The notes beneath the pieces are model-generated. The model worked only from the letters and a program-made list of their open reading frames with translations. It did no database searches and had not been told where the DNA came from. 64,000 bases of DNA from Sulfidibacterium sp964549335 (lineage in GTDB: Bacteria; Bacteroidota; Bacteroidia; Bacteroidales; F082): assembly GCA_964549335.1 (NCBI GenBank), contig CAZJUQ010000035.1:13543-77542 (forward strand), written 5' to 3'. Both the position numbers and the translations under genes were made by a program. The number at the start of each line of letters is the position of its first letter. Positions within the stretch are counted from its first letter, which is position 1. Of this stretch, positions 42,023 through 50,501 are shown one piece after another.

Positions 42023-43342
42023 TCAATATTGATAATTATATACCGGTTGCATACCCGAAATTTCATTTTCAAATCCAACATAATCGACAACGGTTGCCGA
42101 GGGCAGTTTCAAAACGGTCATATCGTTGTTTTTCAATACAAAAAGTAAATTGTCGTTGTCGTCGAAAGCCAGTGACGAAACGGTGCCTGTATTATCAAAA
42201 TCCAACACTTTGAGAAAATCGTCAGAATAAAGGTAAAGAGATGTTCCCGTAGCAACAACATAAGTGCCTGCATCTGTTTTCACGGCTGCAATCAAGGGTT
42301 CGGGCACAATAGTCTTTTGCGAGACAATAATATTTTCAGAAGCGTCATAGTTGACCAGAAACGATTTCCCATCCCTGTTTTGAATCAAAACAACCATATT
42401 GGCTTCGTAATTATCAAATACTTCCACAACATTTCCCGTCACTTGCCGTTGAAAAAGTTTTATACCGGTATTTTTATAAAACACCGTCCACAACAGTGTG
42501 CCGTTAAGTTTAGTACGACAACTTGCAAATATGTAATCGCGGGTTACACCCATTTTCAAGGGAACGGTATCCGTCATAAAACGGGTTGTCGATTTTTCAA
42601 CCCCCGAAATCATATCAAAACTACGGATAACGCCTCCGGTACTTGCCGTCAAAACCCTGCCGGCAGCAAAATCATAAGCCGTACAGGTCTGATTTTCCAC
42701 AGTTTGAGGCGAATAATCCCATTGTTTTATTAATCCGTCAAGCTTGTAAGCCGCCAAAACGGGGTTCGATGTTTGCAATGCAAAAAGCAGGTTCGATTCG
42801 GTTAAAAATCCTGACGACAGGTTCTCCCCCCGCAAATATGCCAAAAGCGTGTCCCCGTCACTACGGTGATAAATCAAACCGGTATTCCCGTCGCCGTTTT
42901 TCACAAACAGCACAACCCCCTTCAAAACCTTGTTGCGGTTTTTTAAATAAATCCTCACATAGCTGTTTTTCTCTCCGTTTTCGTTTTGTGCGAAAACATG
43001 AAAATAATAGGCTGCCGTTTTATCAACATTTTTAGCCTCCATTTTAAAATCAATTTTTTTATCGAAAACATTAACGCCGGGGCGTACGGTAACATCTCCG
43101 AAAAATGGAACAAAGTTTTCACCGGTAATGTTGAATTTCAAGAATTTAAGCGGAGTGTCCGAAACCACACGAACATGAACGGTTAAATGTCCCGGAACCG
43201 CAAACAAAGCGTTTTCAACCGGTTCTGCAACGGAAATCACAATTCCCTCTTCGACCTTCTCTTTTTTGCACGACAAAAAAAGGAAAGATATAAAAACAGC
43301 CGCAAGAAAGACAAAATGCCTTTTTGTGTACATTTTAACCAT
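42023..43342 (-). CDS. hypothetical beta-propeller lipoprotein
   Basis: A 439-residue lipoprotein with a lipobox FLFLSC (Cys25). An N-terminal Ig-like domain (about 35-130) is followed by irregular beta repeats from about 145, such as LLYDFAAGRVLTASTGG-like and TVSSLAFDDNDNLLFVLKN-like strands, suggesting a PQQ/WD-type propeller. I do not recognise a named family. It is followed closely by mnmD on the same strand, which is unusual company for a surface or periplasmic lipoprotein. The start may be the first Met at 43342 or the Met at 43333; a -7 element at 43347-43354 is only four bases from the first, favouring the second. Confidence 0.8.
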   Translation of the reverse strand: MVKMYTKRHFVFLAAVFISFLFLSCKKEKVEEGIVISVAEPVENALFAVPGHLTVHVRVVSDTPLKFLKFNITGENFVPFFGDVTVRPGVNVFDKKIDFKMEAKNVDKTAAYYFHVFAQNENGEKNSYVRIYLKNRNKVLKGVVLFVKNGDGNTGLIYHRSDGDTLLAYLRGENLSSGFLTESNLLFALQTSNPVLAAYKLDGLIKQWDYSPQTVENQTCTAYDFAAGRVLTASTGGVIRSFDMISGVEKSTTRFMTDTVPLKMGVTRDYIFASCRTKLNGTLLWTVFYKNTGIKLFQRQVTGNVVEVFDNYEANMVVLIQNRDGKSFLVNYDASENIIVSQKTIVPEPLIAAVKTDAGTYVVATGTSLYLYSDDFLKVLDFDNTGTVSSLAFDDNDNLLFVLKNNDMTVLKLPSATVVDYVGFENEISGMQPVYNYQY

Positions 43343-43346
43343 TGTA

Positions 43347-43354
43347 CAAATTTA
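43347..43354 (-). promoter_or_regulatory. -7 element (TAAATTTG) of the propeller lipoprotein gene
   Basis: Exact TAnnTTTG on the minus strand; four bases from the ATG at 43342 and thirteen from the ATG at 43333. Confidence 0.4.
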
Positions 43355-43400
43355 GTGATAAAATAATTTGTATCTTGGCAAAATAAAAAATAGAGGTTTT

Positions 43401-44111
43401 ATGCTGGAAAATATCAGAATCGATAGAATTTTGTTTCTTGATATAGAAACCGTTCCCGCCTATCCCGATTACAATTCGGTACCCGGAAATTTTAAAAAAT
43501 TATGGGATAAAAAAGCTGCAAAATTAAAAGGTAACAACGAAAACATAACCCCCGGAGAACTTTACCACTCTGCCGGCATCTATTCCGAATTTGGAAAAAT
43601 AGTGTGTATATCATGCGGTTTTATTTCGGGTAACGGCATCCGTATCAAATCGTTTTACGGCGACGATGAAAAAATATTTTTGAAAGAGTTTGCCGAAATG
43701 TTAAACACACATTACAACGGTGACGAATATTTGCTTTGCGGACATAATGCCAAAGAGTTCGATTTTCCTTACATTGCACGCCGTATGCTGGTAAACGGAA
43801 TAGAACTTCCGGAAATATTGAATCTTGCAGGAAAAAAACCCTGGGAAGTTCAACACCTCGATACTATGGAGTTGTGGAAATTCGGCGATTACAAACATTA
43901 CACCTCGCTGGAATTACTTGCCGCAATTTTTGACATTCCCACACCCAAAGACGACATAAACGGGAGTGATGTATGGAAAGTTTACTGGCAAGACAACGAT
44001 TTGGAACGCATTGTAAAATATTGCCAAAAAGATGTAATAACGACAATACAGCTTTTTAGAAGATATCAAGGCGAACAACCTATAAAAGAAGAATTTATAA
44101 CTTACAAATAG
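43401..44111 (+). CDS. predicted 3'-5' exonuclease, PolB-like RNase H fold
   Basis: A 236-residue DEDD-type exonuclease of the family related to the proofreading domain of B-family DNA polymerases. Metal-binding residues are in ILFLDIETVPA (Exo I), CGHNAKEFDFPYIARR (Exo II) and KYCQKDVITTIQLFR (Exo III; YxxxD). It would degrade single strands or mismatched 3' ends. The ATG at 43401 (MLENIRIDRI) is chosen; an in-frame ATG 11 codons upstream lacks similarity. dnaB follows 63 bases downstream on the same strand but has its own promoter. Confidence 0.88.
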   Translation: MLENIRIDRILFLDIETVPAYPDYNSVPGNFKKLWDKKAAKLKGNNENITPGELYHSAGIYSEFGKIVCISCGFISGNGIRIKSFYGDDEKIFLKEFAEMLNTHYNGDEYLLCGHNAKEFDFPYIARRMLVNGIELPEILNLAGKKPWEVQHLDTMELWKFGDYKHYTSLELLAAIFDIPTPKDDINGSDVWKVYWQDNDLERIVKYCQKDVITTIQLFRRYQGEQPIKEEFITYK

Positions 44112-44137
44112 TATTTCAAAAAATAATTTATCAACAA

Positions 44138-44170
44138 TTGTAAACCATTTTGTTTCATTCCATATTTTTG
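44138..44170 (+). promoter_or_regulatory. promoter of dnaB (TTG-N22-TATTTTTG)
   Basis: TTG at 44138-44140 and TATTTTTG at 44163-44170. Only four bases separate it from the first ATG (44175); the next in-frame ATG is at 44247. Confidence 0.5.
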
Positions 44171-44174
44171 GAAA

Positions 44175-45728
44175 ATGGAAAAGCAAGAAATAAAAAAACA
44201 AAAAAAGCCTGTTGGTTTCTCGCACGACAAACTCACAAACAACTACATGGAACTGGGTAAAGTTCCGCCTCAGGCTTTGGATTTGGAGGAAGCCGTTTTG
44301 GGTGCATTGATGCTCGAAGCCGATGCTGTATCGGCGGTTATCGATTTGCTAAAACCCGAAGTATTTTACAAAGATGCCCACCAAAGAATTTTTTCGGCCA
44401 TATTACGACTTTTCGACAAAAACGAACAGATAGATATTCTTACGGTAACCAACGAGTTGAAAAACATGGGGGAACTCGACATGGTCGGTGGTCCCTATTA
44501 TATCACCATGCTGACAAGCCGCGTTTCGTCGGCAGCAAATATTGAATTCCATACGCGTATCATTATTCAAAAGTTCATTCAACGCGAACTCATACGTATC
44601 TCGTCCAATATCATTAAAGAGGCATACGAAGACACCACCGATGTTTTGGATTTGCTTGACAAAGCAGAGCAAAATCTTTTTGAGGTGTCGGAATCTAATC
44701 TGAGACGCAACTTCGACACCATGCCATCGTTAATAAAACAGGCTATCGAAAATATAGAAAACGCCAAGAATGCGGATACCGGAATAAGCGGGTTGCCTTC
44801 GGGATTTACCGATTTGGACAAGTTAACTTCGGGGTGGCAAAAATCCGACTTGATAATACTTGCCGCACGTCCTGCAATGGGTAAAACGGCTTTTGCACTA
44901 TCCATGGCCCGAAATATTGCGGTAATAACAAAAAAGCCCGTTGCAATATTCAGCCTCGAAATGTCGGCCGTACAATTGGTTACACGTTTGATTTCGAGCG
45001 AGTCGGAGCTTCCTGCCGACAAGCTGAAACGGGGAGATTTGGCCGACTACGAATGGCAACAGCTAAACAGCAAAATCAACGGTCTTGTCAATGCAAATAT
45101 TTTCATTGACGACACGCCGGCCCTTTCGATATTCGAACTGAGGGCAAAATGCCGCCGTTTGAAACAACAACACGATATTCAAATGGTGTTTGTGGATTAT
45201 TTGCAATTGATGAAAGGGGATACACGCAACGGAACCACCGGAAACCGCGAAAATGAAATCAGCAACATCTCCAGGTCGTTAAAAGCTCTTGCCAAAGAAC
45301 TCAACATTCCCGTACTCGCTCTTTCGCAATTAAGCCGTGCCGTGGAAACAAGAGGCGGGGGAAGTACATCGAAAAAACCTATACTTTCGGACCTGCGCGA
45401 ATCGGGAGCCATTGAACAGGATGCCGATATCGTTATGTTTATTTACCGTGCTGAATACTACAAAATAGACGAATTTGAAGACGGCTCTCCCACAAAGGGT
45501 ATTGCCGAAATTATTGTGGCTAAACACCGTAACGGTCCCGTGGGTGAAGTAAGGTTGAGATTTATCGACAGATTTGCAAAATTCGAAAGCCTGATTCCGC
45601 TTAACCTTCCTGTTCAAAACGACCCTTCGACAGGTATGATTAACAATAACATTACAATCCCGTCGAGTATGAATAATGATGATGATGACGATTTTACAGG
45701 AAACGACGAAAGAAATGTGCCGTATTAA
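44175..45728 (+). CDS. dnaB: replicative DNA helicase
   Basis: A 517-residue hexameric helicase that unwinds DNA at the replication fork. The N-terminal helical domain starts at PPQALDLEEAVLGALML (about residue 30); the RecA-like domain has Walker A in AARPAMGKTAFALS, Walker B MVFVDYLQLM and the C-terminal SDLRESGAIEQDADIVMF with the arginine-finger region. No intein interrupts it. A 24-residue basic extension precedes the family start; the alternative ATG at 44247 (MELGKVPPQ) would remove it, and the -7 element four bases before 44175 makes that possible. The C-terminus is Asn/Asp-rich (NNDDDDDFTGND). Confidence 0.96.
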   Translation: MEKQEIKKQKKPVGFSHDKLTNNYMELGKVPPQALDLEEAVLGALMLEADAVSAVIDLLKPEVFYKDAHQRIFSAILRLFDKNEQIDILTVTNELKNMGELDMVGGPYYITMLTSRVSSAANIEFHTRIIIQKFIQRELIRISSNIIKEAYEDTTDVLDLLDKAEQNLFEVSESNLRRNFDTMPSLIKQAIENIENAKNADTGISGLPSGFTDLDKLTSGWQKSDLIILAARPAMGKTAFALSMARNIAVITKKPVAIFSLEMSAVQLVTRLISSESELPADKLKRGDLADYEWQQLNSKINGLVNANIFIDDTPALSIFELRAKCRRLKQQHDIQMVFVDYLQLMKGDTRNGTTGNRENEISNISRSLKALAKELNIPVLALSQLSRAVETRGGGSTSKKPILSDLRESGAIEQDADIVMFIYRAEYYKIDEFEDGSPTKGIAEIIVAKHRNGPVGEVRLRFIDRFAKFESLIPLNLPVQNDPSTGMINNNITIPSSMNNDDDDDFTGNDERNVPY

Positions 45729-45785
45729 CAAAAGCATTTTTATTTACCATTCAAAAAAATTTATAAACAACAAAACCTTTAAGCA

Positions 45786-46628
45786 ATGAAAAACAAATCT
45801 TTTATTAAAATTATCGCAATTGCAATTATTTTGCCGCTGTTGTCGGGTTCATTGACGGCTCAAAAAAAGATAGAGTTAAAATATAAACTGAAAGCAGGCG
45901 ACAAATACAGCTATATTACAAAACTTGACCAGGACATAAACTTCGAGTCAAACGGTCAAGAGGTATCTTTAAACCAGTTGATGAATTTCTATATTACCAT
46001 GAATATCGAGAAAGGTGAAAATACCGGTGATTACAAAATTGTTTCCACAATAGACAGAATTGCCATGGAACAAAAGATTTTCGGCATGGAACTGAAGTAC
46101 GACTCGGACGACTCGTCAACATTTTCGTCGGGAATGGGGAAACAGATAGGCGATGAAATGAACAAACTAATCGGCAAAAGTTACAGTGTCGAGGTAGATC
46201 GTTACGGCAATATTAAAGCCATTGACATGGGTGAAATTTCGGAGAACAAAGACATCTCAGAAAATATCAACAACAATTCATCATTTGCAGTTTATCCGGC
46301 ACACAAAATTGCCATAGGCGAAAGTTGGGAAACCGACATCAAACCGCTGAACAATACCGACATGAAAATACACACCAAATACACCATAACCAAAATCAAA
46401 GGCAAAAAGGCATATATCAATTTCGAAAGCACCTTAACATCACCCGATAATTCGGATTTAAAAATAAGCGGAACACAAAAAGGTAATTTAACGGTAAACA
46501 AAAAGACCGGTTGGATAACACACTCCGAAATTGATCAGGAACTTAAAATCAACATTAGTCAAGGTGGCATTGAGGTGCCGGCAGAGGTTAGCGGCACAAT
46601 GGAAACAAATTCCAATAAGATAAAATAA
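45786..46628 (+). CDS. DUF6263-type exported protein
   Basis: A 280-residue protein with a signal peptide (about 1-25, ending GSLTAQ). The mature part begins KIELKYKLKAGDKYSYITKL and contains IMEQKIFG-like strands, YSVEVDRYGNIKAI and KIAIGESWETDI, the pattern of the DUF6263 family of Bacteroidota periplasmic proteins built from two beta-rich halves. It may fold as a lipid- or ligand-binding beta-sandwich; no function is established. It lies 57 bases after dnaB and converges on the LpxD-like gene with five bases between stops. Confidence 0.78.
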   Translation: MKNKSFIKIIAIAIILPLLSGSLTAQKKIELKYKLKAGDKYSYITKLDQDINFESNGQEVSLNQLMNFYITMNIEKGENTGDYKIVSTIDRIAMEQKIFGMELKYDSDDSSTFSSGMGKQIGDEMNKLIGKSYSVEVDRYGNIKAIDMGEISENKDISENINNNSSFAVYPAHKIAIGESWETDIKPLNNTDMKIHTKYTITKIKGKKAYINFESTLTSPDNSDLKISGTQKGNLTVNKKTGWITHSEIDQELKINISQGGIEVPAEVSGTMETNSNKIK

Positions 46629-46633
46629 CTTTT

Positions 46634-47566
46634 TTATAATTTCAGATGCTTGACAACGTCGGGCATCTTGCTTTTTGCAATGTGTTCGCGCCAATATTGG
46701 CGTACATCCATTGCGGGAGCACCCATATAAACTCTACCGCCTTCAAGCGATTTGTCAACACCGGTGGTTGCCAATAGCACAGCCCGTTTGCCCACCACCA
46801 CATCTTTATTTATGAGCACATTGGCCCATGTCACCACCTCATCCTCCAAAGTGGTAACGCCGGCTATGGCAGTAAAAGCTCCAATCAAACAATTTTTTCC
46901 GATAACGGTATCGTGCCCTACCTGACAATGATTATCGAACTTGGTTCCCGCTCCTATTATTGTATCGGAAGTGACCCCCCTGTCAATTGAACATAAAGCC
47001 CCTATTTCGACATTATCTTCCACAATCACCCGTCCGCACGACAAAAATTTCTTGTATCCCCCCTCGCGTTTTTGAAAATAGTATGCATCACCGCCTATTA
47101 CCGAATTTGAATTTATAATGACATTATCGCCTATCAGACAATAGTCGTTTATGGATACATTGGAATGGATAATGCAATTTTTCCCTATTTTCACATTGTT
47201 ACCAATAAACACTCCGGGTTGAATTACGGTTCCTTCGCCAATCTCGGCTTTATCGCTAACGGGTTTTACCGATTTTTCAAACGGGCGAAAACGTTTTATC
47301 AAAACAAGAAAGGCGTTAAAAGGGTCAGGGTGGTAAAGCAACACTTTTCCTTTTGGAGGCCTCCTCTTTTTATTAATGATTATTGCCGAAGCTTTTGAGT
47401 TTAAAACCTTTTCGTAATATTTGGGATGATCCACAAAGGTCACATCACCTTTACGCACCCTGTGAATTTCGTTCAATCCCGACACAATAACGGATTTATC
47501 TCCCGACACTTCGGCACCGATAATTTCCGAAAGGTTTAAAACATCTATGGGGGAGGGAAAATCCAT
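46634..47566 (-). CDS. LpxD-like acyltransferase paralogue, left-handed beta-helix
   Basis: A 310-residue homologue of LpxD with an N-terminal domain (VTFVDHPKYYEKVLNS), a hexapeptide-repeat beta-helix and the catalytic-type His in QVGHDTVIGKN, but no C-terminal ACP-binding helix like that of the full lpxD at 4682-5725. In Bacteroidota a gene of this kind commonly follows efp in the lpxC-lpxA cluster. It may acylate a different UDP-sugar or be a regulatory or minor acyltransferase. It is the last gene of a five-gene minus-strand operon, ten bases after efp. Confidence 0.87.
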   Translation of the reverse strand: MDFPSPIDVLNLSEIIGAEVSGDKSVIVSGLNEIHRVRKGDVTFVDHPKYYEKVLNSKASAIIINKKRRPPKGKVLLYHPDPFNAFLVLIKRFRPFEKSVKPVSDKAEIGEGTVIQPGVFIGNNVKIGKNCIIHSNVSINDYCLIGDNVIINSNSVIGGDAYYFQKREGGYKKFLSCGRVIVEDNVEIGALCSIDRGVTSDTIIGAGTKFDNHCQVGHDTVIGKNCLIGAFTAIAGVTTLEDEVVTWANVLINKDVVVGKRAVLLATTGVDKSLEGGRVYMGAPAMDVRQYWREHIAKSKMPDVVKHLKL

Positions 47567-47576
47567 TACAAAAGGG

Positions 47577-48143
47577 TTATTGTTTTACGCGTTCGGAATA
47601 CTCGTGCGAGCGCGTATCGACTTTAATTTTGTCGCCCGTATTGATAAATAGCGGTACTTTAACCACGGCACCTGTTTCGAGCGTGGCATCTTTAAAAGTG
47701 TTTGTGGCCGTATTACCTCTCTCTCCCGGTTCGGTATATGTAACTTCCAGGGTAACATACGGAGGCATCTCGCAAAAGACCGGTGTTTCGGTCTCGGTAT
47801 GAAAACCTATGGTAACCATATCGCCCTCTTTGAGCAAATCGGGAGCCGAAATCATCGATTCGTCGATAAAAGTTTGTTCGAAAGTTTCGGCATTCATAAA
47901 ATGATAATCTTTTCCGTCGTTATATAAAAACTGGTATTGACGTCTTTCAACACGTTGAACATTAATTTTAACACCCGATGTAAAAGTGTTCGGGATTACT
48001 CTTCCCGTTTTTACGTTTTTCAGTTTTGTACGCACAAAGGCGGGACCTTTGCCCGGTTTAACATGCTGAAATTCCACTATTGTCCAGAGTTCGCCGTTGT
48101 GTTCTATACACAATCCGTTTCTAAAATCTGCTGTTGTTGCCAT
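47577..48143 (-). CDS. efp: translation elongation factor P
   Basis: A 188-residue EF-P with three beta-barrel domains. The tip loop KPGKGPAFVRTKLKN carries the lysine (about residue 33) that in many bacteria is modified. It binds between ribosomal P and E sites to relieve stalling at polyproline. It sits between lpxA and the LpxD-like gene, a conserved position in this phylum with no known functional reason. Length is normal and all gaps in the operon are under 16 bases. Confidence 0.96.
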   Translation of the reverse strand: MATTADFRNGLCIEHNGELWTIVEFQHVKPGKGPAFVRTKLKNVKTGRVIPNTFTSGVKINVQRVERRQYQFLYNDGKDYHFMNAETFEQTFIDESMISAPDLLKEGDMVTIGFHTETETPVFCEMPPYVTLEVTYTEPGERGNTATNTFKDATLETGAVVKVPLFINTGDKIKVDTRSHEYSERVKQ

Positions 48144-48156
48144 AAAAAAAAATTTT

Positions 48157-48948
48157 TTAAACTTCTTTAGTTCTGTTATAACCTTTCATAATACCGCGCT
48201 GCGACCGTGCAATAAAGCTGATAACTTCATCCCTGTCGGGGGTTGCGGCCAAATTGGCCTCGATAAAACGGACGGCCTGCGAAACATTACGTCCTCTCAG
48301 ATAAAGGTGGCGGTAAATATCTTGAATAAAATTTATTCTGTCGTTTGTAAACCCTCTTCTTCTAAGCCCTATTGAGTTGACACCCACAAAAGAGAGGGGT
48401 TCACGTCCCGCTTTTGCAAATGGGGGGACATCTTTGCTAACCATACTGCCTCCCGAAATCATGGTATGTTTACCTATGTGAACAAACTGGTGCACGGCAC
48501 TGAGTCCGCCCACTATCGCCCAATCGTCAACCTCGATATGTCCGGCCAAATTACAAGCATTTGCCAATATCACATTATTTCCTATAATACAGTCGTGGGC
48601 AATATGTACATAAGCCATAAGCAAACAGTTGTTTCCGATAACGGTTTCCCAGCTTGCTTTGGTACCGCGATTAATGGTAACAAACTCACGAATGGTAACA
48701 TTGTCGCCGATTTTCACAATGGTATCTTCACCGGCAAATTTCAAATCTTGCGGTATGGCTGAAATAACCGCACCAGGAAAAATTCTGCAATTTTTCCCTA
48801 TAATAGCCCCTTCCATTATTGTCACGTTGGAACCTATCCAGGTTCCCTCGCCTATTTCAACATTTTTTTCAATGTTTACAAAAGGTTCGATTACAACATT
48901 GGGAGCTATCTTAGCTTGAGGATGGACGTAAGCTAACGGCTGATTCAT
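48157..48948 (-). CDS. lpxA: UDP-N-acetylglucosamine acyltransferase
   Basis: First enzyme of lipid A synthesis, moving a 3-hydroxyacyl chain from ACP to the 3-OH of UDP-GlcNAc. The 263-residue length is typical. The left-handed beta-helix contains AYVHIAHDCIIGNNV with the catalytic His, GLSAVHQFVHIGKHTMISGG, and the C-terminal helical domain includes NSIGLRRRGFTNDRI. It follows fabZ by 11 bases. It shares the operon with lpxC and fabZ. Confidence 0.97.
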   Translation of the reverse strand: MNQPLAYVHPQAKIAPNVVIEPFVNIEKNVEIGEGTWIGSNVTIMEGAIIGKNCRIFPGAVISAIPQDLKFAGEDTIVKIGDNVTIREFVTINRGTKASWETVIGNNCLLMAYVHIAHDCIIGNNVILANACNLAGHIEVDDWAIVGGLSAVHQFVHIGKHTMISGGSMVSKDVPPFAKAGREPLSFVGVNSIGLRRRGFTNDRINFIQDIYRHLYLRGRNVSQAVRFIEANLAATPDRDEVISFIARSQRGIMKGYNRTKEV

Positions 48949-48959
48949 TACAAAAAAGT

Positions 48960-49442
48960 TTATTTGTTTACTTTATTTTTAACCACCTGGGCTGTCAGTT
49001 CGCCCTCCATAACCACTTTGTTTCCCACATATGCTTTTCCTTTCAATGTGCTGATACCTCTTTTTATGGGAGCTGTGAGTTCGATGGAAAAAACTATTGT
49101 ATCTCCGGGAACAACTTTGGAACGGAAACGAACGTTATTTATCTTAAGAAAATATGTAGAGTATGTTTCCGGATCGGGGACATTATGCAAAACGAAAATT
49201 CCGCCGGCTTGTGCCATTGCTTCCACTTGCAACACTCCCGGCATAATGGGCTCGTCGGGAAAATGCCCTTGAAAAAAGGGCTCGTCCAGCGTAACGTTTT
49301 TCAAAGCCACGATGTTTTTTTCACCCACATCCAAAACTTTATCAATCAACAAAAAAGGACTCCTGTGAGGGAGTGTCTTTTTTATTTGATTTACATCATA
49401 AACGGGTTCTTTGTAAATGTCAAAAGGCGGTTCCAGTATCAT
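48960..49442 (-). CDS. fabZ: 3-hydroxyacyl-ACP dehydratase, separate from LpxC
   Basis: A 160-residue hot-dog-fold dehydratase of fatty acid synthesis that acts on 3-hydroxyacyl-ACP. Catalytic motifs: LPHRSPFLLIDKV, GHFPDEPIMPGVLQ with the His, and VEAMAQAGG with the Glu. In most Bacteroidota FabZ is the C-terminal half of an LpxC-FabZ fusion; here it is its own gene, starting at an ATG 15 bases past the lpxC stop and in the same frame. Its first 20 residues (MILEPPFDIYKEPVYDVNQI) resemble the inter-domain linker of the fused proteins, a sign of gene fission or of an early split state. Confidence 0.95.
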   Translation of the reverse strand: MILEPPFDIYKEPVYDVNQIKKTLPHRSPFLLIDKVLDVGEKNIVALKNVTLDEPFFQGHFPDEPIMPGVLQVEAMAQAGGIFVLHNVPDPETYSTYFLKINNVRFRSKVVPGDTIVFSIELTAPIKRGISTLKGKAYVGNKVVMEGELTAQVVKNKVNK

Positions 49443-49457
49443 AAACTCAATTTTTTA

Positions 49458-50369
49458 TTAAATATTAATTTTTTCATATATCACTTTTGCAAATTCGGTA
49501 TTCACCTTGTGTCCGGGACGGTATGCCGTAACATGTCCCTTTATGGGTTTGCCGAGCAGTGTCAAATCACCTATTATATCCAAAAGCTTGTGCCGTGCAG
49601 GCTCGTTGTCAAAATAGAGTTCTATATTATTCAATATTCCCTCTTTTTTTACCTCAACCCTCGGCTTATTAAACAGGTCGGCCAATTCGTCGAGTTCTTC
49701 CTGTGTAACCTTTCTGTTAATAAAGATTATAGCATTATCCAAATCGCCCCCTTTTATCAAATTGTTTTTCAAAAGAAATTCCAATTCGTGCAAAAATACA
49801 AAAGTACGGCAAGGAGCTATCTGATTTTTAAAATCCTTAATATGATGCAAACGTGCCACCTGCTCGCCCAAAACCTGCGATTCGTAATCAATAACAACGG
49901 TGACTGAGAAGTTATCCGAAGGTTCTATCTCTATTTTTGTTTTTTTTCCGGGCAGTTCCCATTCTATGTGTCTGTCTATTTCTATGTAGGATCTTTCGGC
50001 GTTTTGTTCAACTATACCGGAACTTTCCAAAGCTTCCACAAAATATTTTGCCGAACCGTCCATAATGGGTATCTCCTCCATATCGATATCAATAAGTGCA
50101 TTATCCACCTCCAATCCCGCAAGTGCCGCAAGGACATGTTCTATGGTATAAATTTTCACACCGTTAACCCCTATGGTCGTCCCTCTGTCGGTACTAACAA
50201 CATTGGTAATACGGGCATCTATTTCAGGACTTCCTTCCAAATCGGTTCGTTTGAATTTTATGCCGTGGTTTTCGGGGGCGGGGCGGAAAGTCATTGTCCC
50301 TGTTTTACCTGTGTGGAGTCCGCGTCCGGTTATGGTAACAGGTTTCTTTATTGTTCGCTGTTTGTCCAA
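49458..50369 (-). CDS. lpxC: UDP-3-O-acyl-N-acetylglucosamine deacetylase, separate from FabZ
   Basis: Zinc deacetylase that commits precursors to lipid A. Motifs: GLHTGKTGTM, TIEHVLAALAGLEVDNALI (zinc His), EIPIMDGSAKYF, CRTFVFLHELEFLL, HKLLDIIGDLTLLG (zinc His and Asp) and GHVTAYRPGHKVN. The 303 residues correspond to the LpxC half of the usual fusion. The gene ends in tandem TAA TAA at 49455-49460, then AAA ATT GAG TTT before the fabZ ATG in the same frame. The start is TTG at 50367-50369 (ATT is the only other candidate nearby; a stop follows upstream). First gene of the operon, with a -7 element at 50419-50426. Confidence 0.95.
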   Translation of the reverse strand: MDKQRTIKKPVTITGRGLHTGKTGTMTFRPAPENHGIKFKRTDLEGSPEIDARITNVVSTDRGTTIGVNGVKIYTIEHVLAALAGLEVDNALIDIDMEEIPIMDGSAKYFVEALESSGIVEQNAERSYIEIDRHIEWELPGKKTKIEIEPSDNFSVTVVIDYESQVLGEQVARLHHIKDFKNQIAPCRTFVFLHELEFLLKNNLIKGGDLDNAIIFINRKVTQEELDELADLFNKPRVEVKKEGILNNIELYFDNEPARHKLLDIIGDLTLLGKPIKGHVTAYRPGHKVNTEFAKVIYEKINI

Positions 50370-50418
50370 AATATTCTTATTTAATATGACTTAAATGCAT
50401 GATGCGTGATATAAGGTG

Positions 50419-50426
50419 CAAAATTA
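50419..50426 (-). promoter_or_regulatory. -7 element (TAATTTTG) of the lpxC-fabZ-lpxA-efp operon
   Basis: Exact TAnnTTTG on the minus strand, 49 bases before the lpxC TTG start. Confidence 0.5.
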
Positions 50427-50465
50427 ATATTTTTTACCATTCAATCGGCATACCATTTTCTCTAT

Positions 50466-50499
50466 TTGATTTTACAAATAAAAAGTTGAACTATATTTG
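50466..50499 (+). promoter_or_regulatory. promoter of the FadL-like gene (TTG-N23-TATATTTG)
   Basis: TTG at 50466-50468 and TATATTTG at 50492-50499; the two in-frame ATGs at 50502 and 50508 follow after two and eight bases, so the mRNA would be leaderless or nearly so. Confidence 0.5.
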
Positions 50500-50501
50500 C
50501 A

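Noticed and set aside
42057..42075. possible tRNA T-loop-like TTCAAATCC
   Set aside because: It lies within the lipoprotein coding sequence and has no acceptor stem or anticodon arm around it. No tRNA gene was found anywhere in the window.
49440..49460. lpxC/fabZ split as a sequencing frameshift
   Set aside because: Both genes are in the same frame and separated by two consecutive stop codons, which a single insertion or deletion would not produce.
49185..49907. 240-codon plus-strand open frame across the lpxC/fabZ junction
   Set aside because: Antisense to two certain genes and made of Phe/Tyr/Gln-rich low-quality sequence.
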